Notes under the pieces: model-generated
What the model saw: the letters and a program-made list of their open reading frames with translations, nothing else
The model's database searches: none
What the model was told of the DNA's origin: nothing
Translations under genes and position numbers: made by a program
Shown here: positions 24,794-36,008 of the stretch, one piece after another
Layout: every line of letters starts with the position of its first letter
Numbering within the stretch: position 1 is the first letter of the stretch
Assembly (NCBI GenBank): GCA_963514095.1
Contig: OY741285.1
Coordinates: 14,683,320-14,747,319, forward strand
Origin: Eutrigla gurnardus
Lineage: Eukaryota; Chordata; Actinopteri; Perciformes; Triglidae
DNA length: 64,000 nucleotides
Direction of reading: 5' to 3'

Positions 24794-25164
24794 TTTATTA
24801 AATGTGAACAGTTCCACAAGGCTGAAGCTCTGTCAAGTCACCTGCAACAAAGAAAAAAGGTACATTTTTCATGGTGCACAGCAAGACAGCCAAGATTCCA
24901 TTTCCCCAATATACCTTAGACCTTGATGCCTCCTTTGGATCCAGTCACTGGTGCAGTCTTGCCTGGGGAATTGACAGCCTTGGAGACAGAGACTAGTGGT
25001 TCAGGGTACTCTGGGGAGTAGTTGCTGTGGGAAAGGAATTCTCTGAATCGCCGGTAGTCATCTTTTGACTGGATGATGTAGAATGAGGGCGGCAGAGGGG
25101 ACGTCTTACTCGCGCTCTGCTGTGTCTCGCCATCAGACCCCAAGAAGCTGAAGTCTGGGAACGC
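24794..25164 (-). pseudogene. Array copy A: 3' fragment of the secreted-protein gene
   Basis: It retains the AATAAA signal (complement of 24794-24799), the 3' UTR exon start after an acceptor at about 24842, and exon 4 from the stop codon at 24916-24918 up to 25164. At 25164 homology to the sister copies ends abruptly. The sequence continues as the spacer found upstream of copy C (CTTCCCCATAGGTGGTGG), so exons 1-3 and the promoter are gone. The surviving 3' frame is still open and ends in the shared GSKGGIKV tail. It shares the longer FPDFSFLGSDG block with copy B, placing these two together. Read-through protein is unlikely without a start or signal peptide. Confidence 0.8.
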
Positions 25165-26338
25165 CTGTAACTTCCCCATAGGTGGTGGAAGAGAAGAGGT
25201 GAAAAACAGGCAAGCATTAACACCCTTTATGTTGGACACAAAAGCACCCACTGAAACTAATACATAATTTAAATACTCTGGATGATCTGTGCTGAATAAC
25301 AGAAATATAAGAATAATGGTGGTCCAACTTGTGTTTGTGGTGCTTAATGTCCTCTGTGACAACTCAGTGGAGACAGCACCTCCCCATGATAACAGGCTCT
25401 GGGACCAAACCATGAAGAATGAAGCACTGCATCCCCAAACCCAACACTATTGAGCAGAGGTCTTCAACGTTTTCAGGCCAAGGACCCCCAAGGCTGATAG
25501 TGACATGGAGGAACCCCTATATATATATAAATCAAATTGTGTTGCTTATTAAACAGGGCCAATATATAATGCAGCCTATAGTTTCATGTATAACTACTTT
25601 TTAATGTTTACAATGCCAAGCCATTAAAACGGACACATTAAATTATAGATTGGCGGTTTCACAATCTTACACAAACAGGAAAAATTATAGTTGCTTGCAA
25701 TAGGTTGTATTCATTTTATGGTGTACTTGAGTTTAACTTTTTTTTTTTTAAGAAAAATAGTTTGGGATTAAATCATTTTGGGGAGCCCCTGCAGTAACTA
25801 TGTGGACACCATGGGCGTTGCAAGACACTTTACTGGGGCACGTGCAACAGTATTGATCTGCCATGCCCCAGAAAAATCTCCCGGTCGAGTTTTAACGAGC
25901 TACTATATTTGGCAATGGATTAATTTATATCGATAACTGTAGAAGAATCGATTCTCTTTTCAGCCACAATCTCAAACCAACGCAGTTTAACGCAAAATAC
26001 AAGCTGAGGCGCACAGCTTGTAGTCCGGGTCGCACATTACGTCCGTGCACCGCTCTGATTTTAATAGGGGGCCTGTGCCCCAGTAGAGCTTTAGGTCTAG
26101 CAACGCCCCTGGTGGACCCCGTTGAACATCACTTCCAGTTCATTGTGAAACAGTCACTGCAGGGAAGTTGATTTTACGATTCAAAACCCAGACTTGGTAC
26201 ATGGATAAAGAAGCAGAATACCACCCTGTAATTGAAATTTTGCTCTGCCATAACAGTGTGTACCCCGATGTAAAGCAGATTAAGTGTTCCAAAAGCCAGA
26301 GATGAAGGTGGCAGCTTCTGAAGTGCTGAATAAAAGTC
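25165..26338. repeat. Duplicated inter-gene spacer 1 (between A and B)
   Basis: It matches 33952-34677 and parts of 36000-36170 and 44909-45705. It begins with the CTTCCCCATAGG segment. From about 25446 (GAGCAGAGGTCTTCAACG) it runs into an older repeat with AGGCCAAGGACC near its start and GGACCCC...TTGAACATCACTTCC near its end, interrupted by a small hAT MITE. A short TA tract lies near 25520. No coding sequence conserved among the copies. Confidence 0.8.
25810..26111. mobile_element. hAT MITE, duplicated copy 1
   Basis: The ends CATGGGCGTTGCAAGAC and GTCTAGCAACGCCCCTG are inverted repeats, flanked by GTGGACAC (25802-25809) and GTGGACCC (26112-26119), an 8-bp hAT-type target duplication with one mismatch. 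The same insertion at the same site occurs at 34546 and 45139, so it predates duplication of the spacer. No coding capacity. Confidence 0.85.
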
Positions 26339-26419
26339 TGGTCTAGAGCATTTTAGCACCACATGCAGATGTCTTCTGTATTTAAAGTCATATTTTAGAA
26401 CAGACTATTTTAATAAGAG

Positions 26420-26425
26420 TTTATT
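26420..26425 (-). terminator. Polyadenylation signal of copy B
   Basis: AATAAA on the minus strand, about 42 bases into the 3' UTR exon that starts at 26467 after a CTTTTGTGTTGCAG acceptor. The stop codon is in the previous exon, one base before its donor site. Confidence 0.75.
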
Positions 26426-26547
26426 AAGTGTAAACAGTTCCACAAGGCTGAAGCTCCGTCAAGTCACCTGCAACACAAAAGAAAAAGGTCAGTTAGTCAT
26501 GGTGAACAGCAACACAACAGCCAAGATTGCATTTCCCACAATATACC

Positions 26548-27620
26548 TTAGACCTTGATCCCTCCTTTGGATCCAGTCACTGGTGCAGTCTTGCCTGGGG
26601 AATTGACAGCCTTGGAGACGGAGACTGGTGGTTCAGGGTACTCTGGGGAGTAGTTGCTGTGGGAAAGGAATTCTCGGAATCGCCGGTAGTCATCTTTTGA
26701 CTGGATGATGTAGAATGAGGGCGGCAGAGGGGACGTCTTACTCGAGCTCTGCTGTGTCTTGCCATCAGACCCCAAGAAGCTGAAGTCTGGGAACGCAGGA
26801 CCAGGAAACGAGGAGTACTCTCCCACTGCAGGCATGCTGGCCCACGGCAGGCCAGGTGGAGAACCAGCACCATAACCGATATTGGAGGATTCAGGAGTAG
26901 CATAAACACCAAATGTTGGGTTGTAGAATGAAGGATCAGCACCTCCTCCAGGGGCTGCTGGGTTCTGACCTGAAACACAAGAGTCAACAAGAATGTGTCA
27001 GGAAGGTTTGTGTAAAGTATAAAAGACATACCAATAGAAGTCTGGAATGAAAAGACATTGCAAGAAGTTGTTTGTGTTTCAAGTAGACCACTTTAGTTTT
27101 TTTTTTTTTTTTTGGCTGTATACAGGAGAGCTGAAACAGAAGTCTGGGAGACTTACCACCTTTTGTTGCAGAGTAAATGTTGGTATTAGGAGAGTTGTAA
27201 CCATAGTTGAAGGTTGTAGCAGTGTTACCTGCAGCAGGATATGCTGGAGAAGCCCCATAGTATGCTGGAGAGGCCCGATAGGCTGGGGCTGCTGCCATAC
27301 CACCTGAGCCCATGTTGAAGTTTCCACTGGTGCCACCAACAGAGCTAGGAGCCTTCTTCCCAGTGCCGGTAACTGGATGGACAGATTTAAGTTGAAAATT
27401 AACTTGTGCATCCAATACATAGTCTGTGACAAAGAAGGGGAAACTCACATCCTTTAGCAGGGAAACAAGCACCACTGCTAAACAGCAGCAGACAGATCCA
27501 AGAAACCCTGGAAGACAGACATGAAGTCATTTCCAACAAAAAGTTAAATCAAACTCAAAAAACCATTTACAATACTGCATGGACCCACTCAACTCACCTC
27601 AAAGACATCCCAGACACCAT
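26548..27620 (-). CDS. Array copy B: small secreted Pro/Tyr/Gly-rich protein (239 residues)
   Basis: Spliced coding exons on the minus strand: 27620-27598, 27507-27449, 27372-27157 and 26969-26548 (stop TAA). A 3' UTR exon starts at 26467. All introns are GT-AG, and the exon sum is 720 bases, an intact frame. Compared with copies C and D it lacks one histidine codon in exon 3 (NSPNTN instead of NSHPNTN). In exon 4 it has a longer FPDFSFLGSDGKTQQS block where they have SYDFWRSPGKTQQS. The rest is near-identical, including the predicted signal peptide. Intron 3 holds a T16 run (27099-27114). Upstream of its promoter a 6-kb nested hAT insertion begins at 27782, 80 bases beyond the TATA box, which may affect expression. 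Function not recognised; likely extracellular. Confidence 0.8.
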
Positions 27621-27694
27621 GTTGGACTTGAAACAGCAGCAGCCTGTGGAGGTTGTAGCCAGAAGCTCTGTGCTGTGAGGAGTGGCTCCTCTGG

Positions 27695-27716
27695 ATTTAT
27701 AGTGATGCTCCACATG
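27695..27716 (-). promoter_or_regulatory. Core promoter of copy B (TATA box and E-box)
   Basis: The minus strand reads CTATAAAT at 27702-27695, 75 bases before the ATG. A CATGTG E-box lies at 27716-27711. The same pair at the same spacing precedes copies C and D, so the arrangement is preserved. Confidence 0.65.
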
Positions 27717-28182
27717 AGCTCTGCACTAATTAAAGTCATTGATGACACCTGGAACCCAATCAGGCCCTGCAGCCTGAGGGCCAGCGGCAGCGCCAGGGTG
27801 GGGCTTGGTTGGGCTATAGCCCCATCGAGAATTGTGTTAGCCCTACCATTAGCCCTACCATAAAACCACCAAGAAAAAAACAACAACAAAATAACCAAGA
27901 AAAGTGAGGAGTCCAACAGCACCACCATGTCGTAACGGCATTCAGGCAGCTGCGATGACAACGGCATTCAGGCAGCTGCGATGACAACTGTCACTGATCT
28001 GGGTTCATTAACAGACTGTACTGTCCGTACGTCAACGTCACTCATGTGAGCCGCTTTTAGTGTATGCTCGACACAGAGACAGTAGGATACTAGTTTGTAA
28101 GCTACCTGGCTCTAGCAGTTAGCGTTAGCGGCGTATAGTCACTCACATTAAGTTAACGTTACTAAGCTGGTCAAAATTGATC

Positions 28183-28311
28183 ATGGATAAATTTGTTTTT
28201 AAATGTCGTCGGACGGAACAACAGATGGCGGTTGCGGGCGTGTTGGATAAAACTACGGACGCACCGTTGACACCTGCAGGGGAAGATGACCACTCGGGTC
28301 CCGGCTGTTAA
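28183..28311 (+). pseudogene. Transposase N-terminal relic in the outer hAT
   Basis: A 42-codon frame starts MDKFVFKCRRTEQQ and ends at TAA. MDKF-type basic starts are typical of the MYM/TTF zinc-finger hAT transposases abundant in fish (recollection). The zinc finger and catalytic domain are absent, consistent with a 710-bp internally deleted derivative. Alone it encodes nothing functional. Confidence 0.45.
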
Positions 28312-28683
28312 AGTAACTATTCACGTTTCGCTGTCTCTGTCTCTCTCTCTCACTGTGTGTGCGTGTTTATAGCTGTGGGAGGGTGTTGTCAGCGGCGCCG
28401 CCAGGATTCAATTTCAATGTACGCACAAAAACGGCAAATACACACTCAAAGAAATCAACAAGGGCATGTGCTCGATTGGCAAACTAATAATATGCTTACA
28501 TTACATTAATAAATTATGATTATGTCCATTAAATACTTCATTCTTGTTTGTTGTACATGACTCAAAGAAAATTCTGATGGGTTAAATTCATTCATGGCAA
28601 TCGAATGAGAATGCGGTCCATCAAACCAGCAACTCTGATTTCATCAGCTATTGCGCATGCTCCAGGGCACGCCCACCACATGC

Positions 28684-31468
28684 GGAAAAGTCCGTGGAGA
28701 CGTTAGAGCGGGCACGGAGGGAATCTTCTGGAAAACTTGATAGTGAGGTAAGTAATTCATATATTTCTTGATAAATGTATTCAGGTTAGCAGTGTGTGTG
28801 ATAAATAGTAGTCTGTGAGAAGTATTTGAATTGTTTTAGTGAATTGTATTTTGTTGCTGTCAACTTAGGTGTGTTTCTTGGTTATCTGCGCGGTTTGAAA
28901 AATTATTTACGAGTTCGCTGACTTTAAGGAGCACGATATAACAGAAAACCATGTGTAGAGCCAGAATGTTTTCACGTGTAATTTACTAGCGGTTTTGGTA
29001 AGTTTTATTTGGTTTCTGTAGAGTTTGAATCAGGTGTGTTTCATGAGTATCTGCGTAGTTATCACTGTTTCTCGACGCAAGTTTGCTGGCGCGCGACGTA
29101 GGTGGGAAAGTCACGTAGAGCCTAATGTTTTCACATATAACTACGTGAAATATAGGTTTCGTACTATTTAACCGGAACTGGTCATTGTTGGAAAAGTGGA
29201 GAGACTAACCGAGACGGTTTTGGTGAGTTTGAAGTGTTTTAAGATGCTCGGTAAAATTTCTGTTTTTGTCAGTGGAGTTTGGTGTCTTTGATGAGTGCAA
29301 TATAGTGGGGGACAACAGCATGTAGAGACAGACTATTTTCACATTTAACTGAATGTGAAATAATACCAAGAAGCAAGATAAAATCTATCACAGTCATTGC
29401 ATGTGCATGGTCTTTTTCTGTAATATCCCCATTTCATTTTTGAATTCAGAATTATTTATATGGAATATTGTTCATATCATTGTTTTTCTGCTTTCTGGTG
29501 CTTTGCATTAATGCTGACTAACAGTCTTCACATTTTAGTGTATAAAGATAAAATACATATTAATAATATGAATAACTTGAAAATATATATATATATTTTT
29601 TACCAGTAATACATCACAAAATAAAGCCACATCCCCATGCGCTGAGATTTCCGTGCACCTCCTCAACAATACGGTAAGTTCATATTTTTGTCCTATTATT
29701 GTTTATCTGTTATCTAGTTGGCATTATGCACAAGTTTAATGCCCCAATACTGGCTTGTGTTTGGTATATTATCGTTTGCTAATGCATATTTCTCTTTCTT
29801 TCAGTGATGTGTATGTGGCAGTGCAAACATTGTATCACCAGAGAGCATAGTAGGTACAAATTACTTCAGCATTATACATTACATCATCATTATTGAATAG
29901 GTCAACATGTGTATTAAAGGAACTGTGAGTTGTGTCATATCCAACAACCTTGGAGTCCATGGGCTGGTAGGTTTTATGGAAAGTTTTTCTGTTGAATACA
30001 TCTGTAGATTCTGTACAGCTAAGAAATCAGAAATTAAGTCGGTGACTGCTTTTTTTTTTTTGAGTGTAGAACACAGGAACTTCACGAAGCCCATTTGAAG
30101 TCTGCACTAGACACAGCAAGTGTGTGCTGAATTGCACTATTCACTTTTCCAGTATCAATTTCCTGGAGGCCAAGTCATCGTCAAGAATGCCGCAAGAATG
30201 TGTTGTATAGTGATGACCAGTTGTTTCTCTCTTCACTATTGATATAATACAGTGCTCAAACAGCTCATTTATTCCTAGTACGTCATTTCTCTGTTGCATA
30301 TTGTGCTCTGACAGTGCAAGTCATAAGTGCATTGTTCATGTTTTTCAGATCCATATCGACTATACTACATTCTTTGCTGAGCTAGACTGATGCACTCCAC
30401 GCATGATGGAGATCTTTCAATGCAAAGGTGGGGTGGCTGGAAGAAAAATGAGGCACATCATGATGGCCGTCTCCAATGTTTGTAATAAAATGGTTAGACC
30501 TGTGCTTATAAAGTAGTTTTTATGCCCCTATCATGACCTTTGCATGAGCAGAAATATCTACACAAATGGTAGACAAAGTCCTAAGTTGTTTTTACCTTAT
30601 CAAAACACAATCATGTTGTTAAACCAATTACATCGTCGGTCTGAGATTATTAAGCAATTGATCAAATCATATGGTGAACTTCTTGATCAGAATGAAAAAA
30701 AGTGTGTGTGACTGCCTCATTTTGTGTCTGATTTGGTTGAGATCTTGTATAGATGAGTACTTGCCTTTTGGTCTCCTGAGACCTAAGTATTGTCTACCAA
30801 GTTCTTTTTTCAAACTGCTACCTAAAAAGTTAAATATTCTCATGATAAATTTCCTTTTCCACCCCAGGATGACACAATACATACAAGATGAGCATGCATC
30901 CTCAAGTCCTTGTGCATCTACCTCAACGGAGACCATGAGAAACTTGTGAAGGGTTACATGGTGAGTTATTCACTCGGTGTGAAAAAGATGTAGGCTTACA
31001 GCACATATTTCATACATTTGCTTGCGTGATATGTAATTAATTCAATTCATTTCACTTTTTACAATTTGTAATTGGTCTATCTGTATTATTCTGGTACATT
31101 TCCAATTGTACCGATTAATATGTGCTTTTATTCATGAAATTTGAAATGTTTTCATAATGTTATGATCAGAAATTAGCAAATTATTTACCTTTTTTTGCTT
31201 CCAGTCTCCTGCCACCCATATCTAGACTCAAACAAATGTATATATTGTCATATTTTACTTCACAGAACACTGAGGCCAACACTGAAGCCATGGAGCAAAC
31301 TGATTGGGAGTGTATGTCATACAGCAGGAGGATGCACAGCCTGGAGATGACCCAGAGGACATTGGTGCCCTGATTGAAGGTGTGGAGGTTCTCACTGATT
31401 TGGGGAGCATCGCGATTGCTCGTGCTCTGTTATTTGGACTGACATACGTTTTGAACCTAAGCTACCCA
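28684..31468 (+). pseudogene. Decayed multi-exon gene of a repetitive fish protein family (C2H2 start, SAMD3-like annotation group)
   Basis: The exon/intron layout is still readable: exon 1 ending 28747 (donor GTAAGT), an exon ending 29673 (donor GTAAGT), and an exon from 29805 after TTTCTTTCAG. That third exon encodes a WQCKHC...H...H zinc-finger-like start but stops at 29894-29896. An exon at 30868-30960 contains SLCIYLNGDHEKLVKGYM, and an exon from 31266 contains EDIGALIEGVEVLTDLG followed by a LLFGLTYVLNLSYP end. I recall these motifs from a large family of uncharacterised fish proteins often annotated as SAM-domain 3-like; this is memory, not a search. The central coding body is missing and the final exon is interrupted at about 31469, so the copy is dead. 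Confidence 0.5.
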
Positions 31469-32080
31469 TGTAGCGGCCCCTCGGATTTATTGATTAAGAC
31501 GCAGAGAGTTTCAAACGGGTGTCTTTTATTTCGTTCTTCTGCGTGCACCACGCACTATATGCACCCTGAAAACTACAGAATAAACAGAAGAAATACAAAA
31601 TGCTTCTTTGTAGTTTCACAAATAATTCACATAAAACATGTTCACATATTAATCATATTCTCTTTTCCTTGAACAAAGTATCTTGTGATAACAACACACT
31701 TTACATATTTTCATACCTCATTCCGCTCTCCAAGGGCGCTAATTACTGAGTTTCAGCCATCAGCTAGCATGCTCTCTAGCTCGCCGAACACCTCACAGTT
31801 TGGAGCTCTTAGAAATAACAGGTACGAACAATACAAATATGATATGGTAAATCACAATGTAAACTCTTTTCTTACAGGGTTCAAACAGATGAAAAGGATG
31901 AATAACTAATGAGTTTATAAGTGTTACCGTTCCTCCGACGATGCGTAAGCACATTGTGAAAACAGAGTAACAGGAAGTTTAGCGTCACAAAAAACATCAG
32001 AAGAAGAAAACGATGCTCTTCAAAATAAAAGCAGAGCAGACCACTAGGTGACACTATAGGACTACAATGACCTGTTAACA
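31469..32080. mobile_element. Possible solo LTR interrupting the last exon
   Basis: The coding homology ends at ...LNLSYP and the sequence continues TGTAGCGGCCCC. A TG...CA-bounded block could run to CCTGTTAACA at 32080, with an AATAAA near 32021. No target duplication was found, so the right boundary and the LTR assignment are tentative. Confidence 0.3.
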
Positions 32081-32716
32081 CATAAACAATCCTGTATGAG
32101 AATATAAACCCGATTTATCAGACATTTACAACCCATAGTAGATCTGATAGTTTAGATCTGGTATAATGTTTGGTCAGCATGTCTTCATTGTTATGGATGG
32201 TCTGTAGTTTCCTTTATGTTACTGTTAATGAAAGACTCTAAATGTACCTGTTATTTATTCCAACAGTGGGTTGGTGCTATTAAGTTTAGCATGGGATGGT
32301 TAAAGGGGAGAAAGCTGGGCTGAACAGGGATCTTGGCTATTGTTTTAAGAATGTGAGAGCACAATAAAAGAAAGATGAAATGATTTTTGCAAGCTGTCCT
32401 TTATGTTTTACTAATTTAATTAAATGTAATGCTTACATTAGCAATAAAAACACTAACTAAAACAAGATTGACATAAGTAGTACAGACAAAAGCTACATTA
32501 GTTCATATAACAAGGTTACATTTTGTTGTATGAAAATGTTTAATCAATGTAAAATGAGCTTAAATGAATTGAATTAGACTAACTTAGTACAGACATTTTA
32601 ATTCAATAAAAGCAATGAATTATTTTTTTGAGTGTGTAATGGGAATTTTGGATGTTTGTACTTTATAATCAGAATATTTGTCAGGCTGACTCGATCCGCA
32701 TCTCCTCATCTGACTG

Positions 32717-33058
32717 TTATGCTATGACGAAAATGAATGCCTGTTTGTAGATGATATGAACATGAGTGCCACATTGACATAAGATAATTTCAGGACTATG
32801 ACGCCTGTGTTCTGTAAATCTTGACCTTGCCTGTACATCTGGTCTTTGTAAGATAGGACATGATCCGTCCTTTGGTTCCTCCTCCTTAAAAGGGAGATTG
32901 TTGTTGGACTCAGGGTCGTTCCTGCTGAGTCTGAACCTTTGTATCAGAAGGCAGGGGTGAACCTCCTCTGCAGATTAGAATACTTAGTGGAATAAACCTC
33001 GGAGAAAAAGCAGATCCTGGTTGTTGATCTTTATTGGGCAGATTCATTTTTCCACAAC
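32717..33058. mobile_element. Possible solo LTR in the right part of the inner hAT
   Basis: The block starts TGTTATG and ends CACAACA. It contains a CTTAAAAG/TCTGAACC-type core and an AATAAA at 32991 followed by a transcript-end-like stretch. The short terminal inverted repeat fits an LTR, but flanking duplications are absent. Alternatively it is part of the hAT interior. Confidence 0.3.
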
Positions 33059-33743
33059 AAGTGCAACAACAAATGGGAAAATACTTTTTTAAGACAAAAT
33101 CTAATGTTTTCAGTATGAGTGAAATCAATAGCGTATATCATGGTGATAGGCCCCGGTGCAAATATTTTTTTGTGCCCTCCATCCCCGCCCTAAACACAAG
33201 CGCACGCTTGTGAGCACTCCACGCACGCACACACACGCTTGGACACGCACAGTACGGTATGATAACTCTCCCGGTCCGGGGAGAGAGACATGCATCGGCT
33301 CGGCCCACAGTGCTCAGCAGCAGAGAGGTGACGAGACTAGAGCCGAGCTGTATTGTGTAGTGGAGAGGGGCCAACACACGCTATGCGTAATTGCGCACAC
33401 ACGCGCGATCGTCCTCTCAAATGCGGCTGCGTCTCTCCAGGTCACTGTGTGAGAGAAAGAAAAGCTCTGACTTGCTTGGGCAGACGTTGTTTGGTGTCAC
33501 CCGCTGATTTGCATAATTTAAATATCTAGCCCGCTGAATCTTCCAATCCGGCCCCGGTTCAGCGTCATCAATTTTTTCACCTTCAAAAAAAGTACGCACA
33601 GTGCGTTCAGGATTCCGGCTGGCGGCGCCACTGGGTGTTGTTATATATTCACATTGAAATTCTGGCATTGATTTGAGCCCCACCGCCGTATGAGTTAGCC
33701 CCACCGTAGTTGAACCAGAAAAAATACTCTGGCGCCGCCACTG

Positions 33744-34545
33744 CTGAGGGCGCGTTCAGACGGCACCTTTCCGATGATGGACCTAATTGACTTTGCATTG
33801 GCTTGCTTCACGTTAAGCTGAAATTAATTGTGGTTCTGCTCCACTGCATCGTTTGAGTCGCTCACATGGGGAAAAAAATTGAGAAAAGTTCAACTTTTCA
33901 GGCGCCGATGGATCCGTCAGCCAGACACACCTGCTACTTCCCCATAGGTGTTGGAAGAGAAGAGGTGAAAAACAGGCAAGCATTAACACCCTTTATGTTG
34001 GACACAAAAGCACCCACTGAAACTAATACATCATTTAAATACTCTGGATGATCTGTGATGAATAACAGAAATATGTTTGTGGTGCTTAATGTCCTCTGTG
34101 ACAACTCAGTGGAGACATCACCTCCCCATGATAACAGGCTCAGGGACCAAACCATGAAGAATGAAGCACTGCATCCCCAAACCTAACACTATCGAGCAGA
34201 GGTCTTCATTGTTTCCAGGCCAAGGACCCCAAGGCTGATAGTGACATGGAGGAACCCCTATATATATATAAATCAAATTGTGTTGCTTATTAAACGGGGC
34301 CCAATATATAATGCAGCCTATAGTTTCATGTATAACTACTTTTTAATCTATACAATGCCAAGCCATTAAAACGGATACATATTGAATTATAGATTGGCGG
34401 TTTCACAATCTTACACAAACAGGAAAATGTATAGTTGCTTGCAATAAGTTGTATTTTATGGTGTACTTGAGTTTAACTTTTTTTTAAGAAAAATAGTTTG
34501 GGATTAAATCATTTTGGGGAGCCCCTGCAGTAACTATGTGGACAC
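33744..34545. repeat. Duplicated inter-gene spacer 2, first part (originally upstream of copy B)
   Basis: It resumes after the outer hAT with GAGGGCGCGTTCAGAC, matching 37634-37866 upstream of copy C. It then matches 25165-25809, including the CTTCCCCATAGG segment, the CAGAGGTCTTCA repeat and a short TA tract. No conserved coding frame. Confidence 0.8.
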
Positions 34546-36008
34546 CATGGGTGTCGCTAGACACTTTTTTTACTGGGGCACGTGCCACAGTATTGATCTG
34601 CCATGCCCCAGTAAAATCTCCCGGTCGAGTTTTAACGAGCTACTATATTTGGCAATGGATTAATTTCTATCGATAACAAGGGGTGGGAAAAAAAATCGAT
34701 ATTGCAATATATTGTTGTGCTCTCTGTCGCAATAAATAAATCGATACACTGACGGCAAATATCGATATTTTGGGTCTACGGGTTTTTTTAGACTCCCGTC
34801 GGTGCGTCTAAGAGTTTACGGTTCTCCGGAGCGGATCCGCGGGGGCCGCCCGCTGCCCGGTCTGATTGCCTATTTACGGGCAGGATTCCGAGCGGCGCGC
34901 TAGAGTTTAGAGGCTCACGGACTCACGGACTCTGGCATCGGGTACCCCGAGGCGGAGGAGGAGGGTCCGCCGACGTGACCCGCCGGCGCTGCCCTCATTT
35001 CCCCCGCTAGAGCAGCACCGGTTCAAAAATAAGCGTCTGAACGCGAATGAAGCGAATAGTCCAAAATGATTAAAGCGATACACGCGTCTCACACGATTGT
35101 ATTCGCGTCTATCTCGTCCGGTGTGAACGCCGCATAAGCGTAGCCGTGTGCTGGCCGGTGCTGTTGTGAGCTTCAAGCGCTTTTCACACAGCATTGAGGG
35201 CATGAGGAACCACTTTTCGGCCGGGCTCGATTGCCTATTTACGGGCAGGATTCCGGGCGGCGCGTGTTTACCATCCACCGGAGGGTCCGCATGTGTGGAT
35301 CTGCGGAGCCGTGTGCTGCCCGGTGTCACTGTGAGCTCCAAGCGGTTTTCACCCAGCTCTGAGGGCATGAGGCCCGACTTCCCAGGTACTGGATGGGTGA
35401 ACATAACTCTGCACATAATTGGTTGCATACTGAAATGTGCACAATATTTCATTTAATTCTGATGTTATTCTTATCTTGTTTAGCTATTGTTAAACTAAAA
35501 CGGGCCCAAGTTTACATAAAACAAGTTGCTACTGACTTTTCAGTATCAGAAAGCACTGTCCTGCTTTACATAAGACATATTAATGTTCATGCACTTTAAT
35601 GTGTCCAGCTGGACAGTGCTTATTCATTTGTACATTGTACGAAGTTTTGGAATTTATTTTTTATGCATATTTTCTCTTTTTCAGTCACATCGTGATATAT
35701 CGATGAAATTTCTTGCAATATATCGAATATCGCAGATATCGTGATATTATCGTTATCGTGGGCCAAATATCGTCACAGTATCGAATCGTGAGCTACCCGT
35801 ATCGTCCCACCCCTATCGATAACAGTAGAAGAATGGATTCTCTTTTCAGCCACAATCTCAAAACCAACGCAGTTTAACCCAAAATACAAGCTGAGGCGCG
35901 CACCTTGTGGTCCGGGTCTGGCTCGCACATTACGTCCGTGCACATGTCGTAGTCGGTGCACCGCTCTGTGATTTTAATATGGGGCCTGTGCCCCAGTAGA
36001 GCTTGATG
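34546..36008. mobile_element. hAT MITE, duplicated copy 2 (interrupted, right end deleted)
   Basis: It begins CATGGGTGTCGCTAGAC after GTGGACAC (34538-34545), as in the sister copies. It contains another hAT element at 34678-35815. Its right terminal repeat and about 100 bases of flank are missing: GAGCTT (about 36005) joins directly to TTGATTCAAAACCCAG. Confidence 0.75.
34678..35815. mobile_element. hAT element nested in MITE copy 2
   Basis: The ends AAGGGGTGGGA and TCCCACCCCTA are inverted repeats (one mismatch), with perfect 8-bp target duplications TCGATAAC at 34670-34677 and 35816-35823. Sister copies at about 25930 and 45258 show the single empty site. The 1,138-bp interior has ATCGATATT-type subterminal repeats and two diverged direct copies of a GC-rich unit containing GATTGCCTATTTACGGGCAG (about 34863 and 35230). 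No transposase. Confidence 0.88.

Larger units (their letters stand above)
28440..32637 (+). mobile_element. Innermost element with ACACACTC termini carrying a multi-exon gene relic
   Basis: The left terminus ACACACTCAAAGAAAT and right terminus complement ACACACTCAAAAAAAT form a 16-bp inverted repeat with one mismatch. They are flanked by AAT at 28437-28439 and 32638-32640. A 3-bp duplication would suit CACTA-like or Harbinger-like transposition, but I cannot assign a superfamily. Inside are a 5' non-coding exon, several coding exons and a 3' region with an AATAAA near 32361, all on the plus strand. The element sits inside the inner hAT, the third nesting level. Confidence 0.65.
28390..33633. 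mobile_element. Inner hAT element nested in the outer hAT
   Basis: The left end CAGCGGCGCCGCCAG and right end CTGGCGGCGCCACTG are inverted repeats (one mismatch), with perfect 8-bp target duplications GGTGTTGT at 28382-28389 and 33634-33641. The termini are close relatives of the outer element's, so the same family inserted into itself. Without the innermost 4.2-kb element it is about 1.05 kb and non-coding. Confidence 0.92.
27782..33743. mobile_element. Outer hAT element, 5,962 bp including nested insertions
   Basis: The left end CAGCGGCAGCGCCAG and right end CTGGCGCCGCCACTG are inverted repeats with two mismatches. They are flanked by perfect 8-bp target duplications CTGAGGGC at 27774-27781 and 33744-33751. 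The sister spacer at 37632 still shows a single uninterrupted CTGAGGGC. Removing the nested element leaves about 710 bp, so the outer element is itself non-autonomous. It separates copy B from its original upstream spacer. Confidence 0.92.

Noticed and set aside
34907..35452. 181-codon minus-strand frame in GC-rich sequence
   Set aside because: It lies entirely inside the nested hAT element, across duplicated GC-rich units, and has no recognisable domain.
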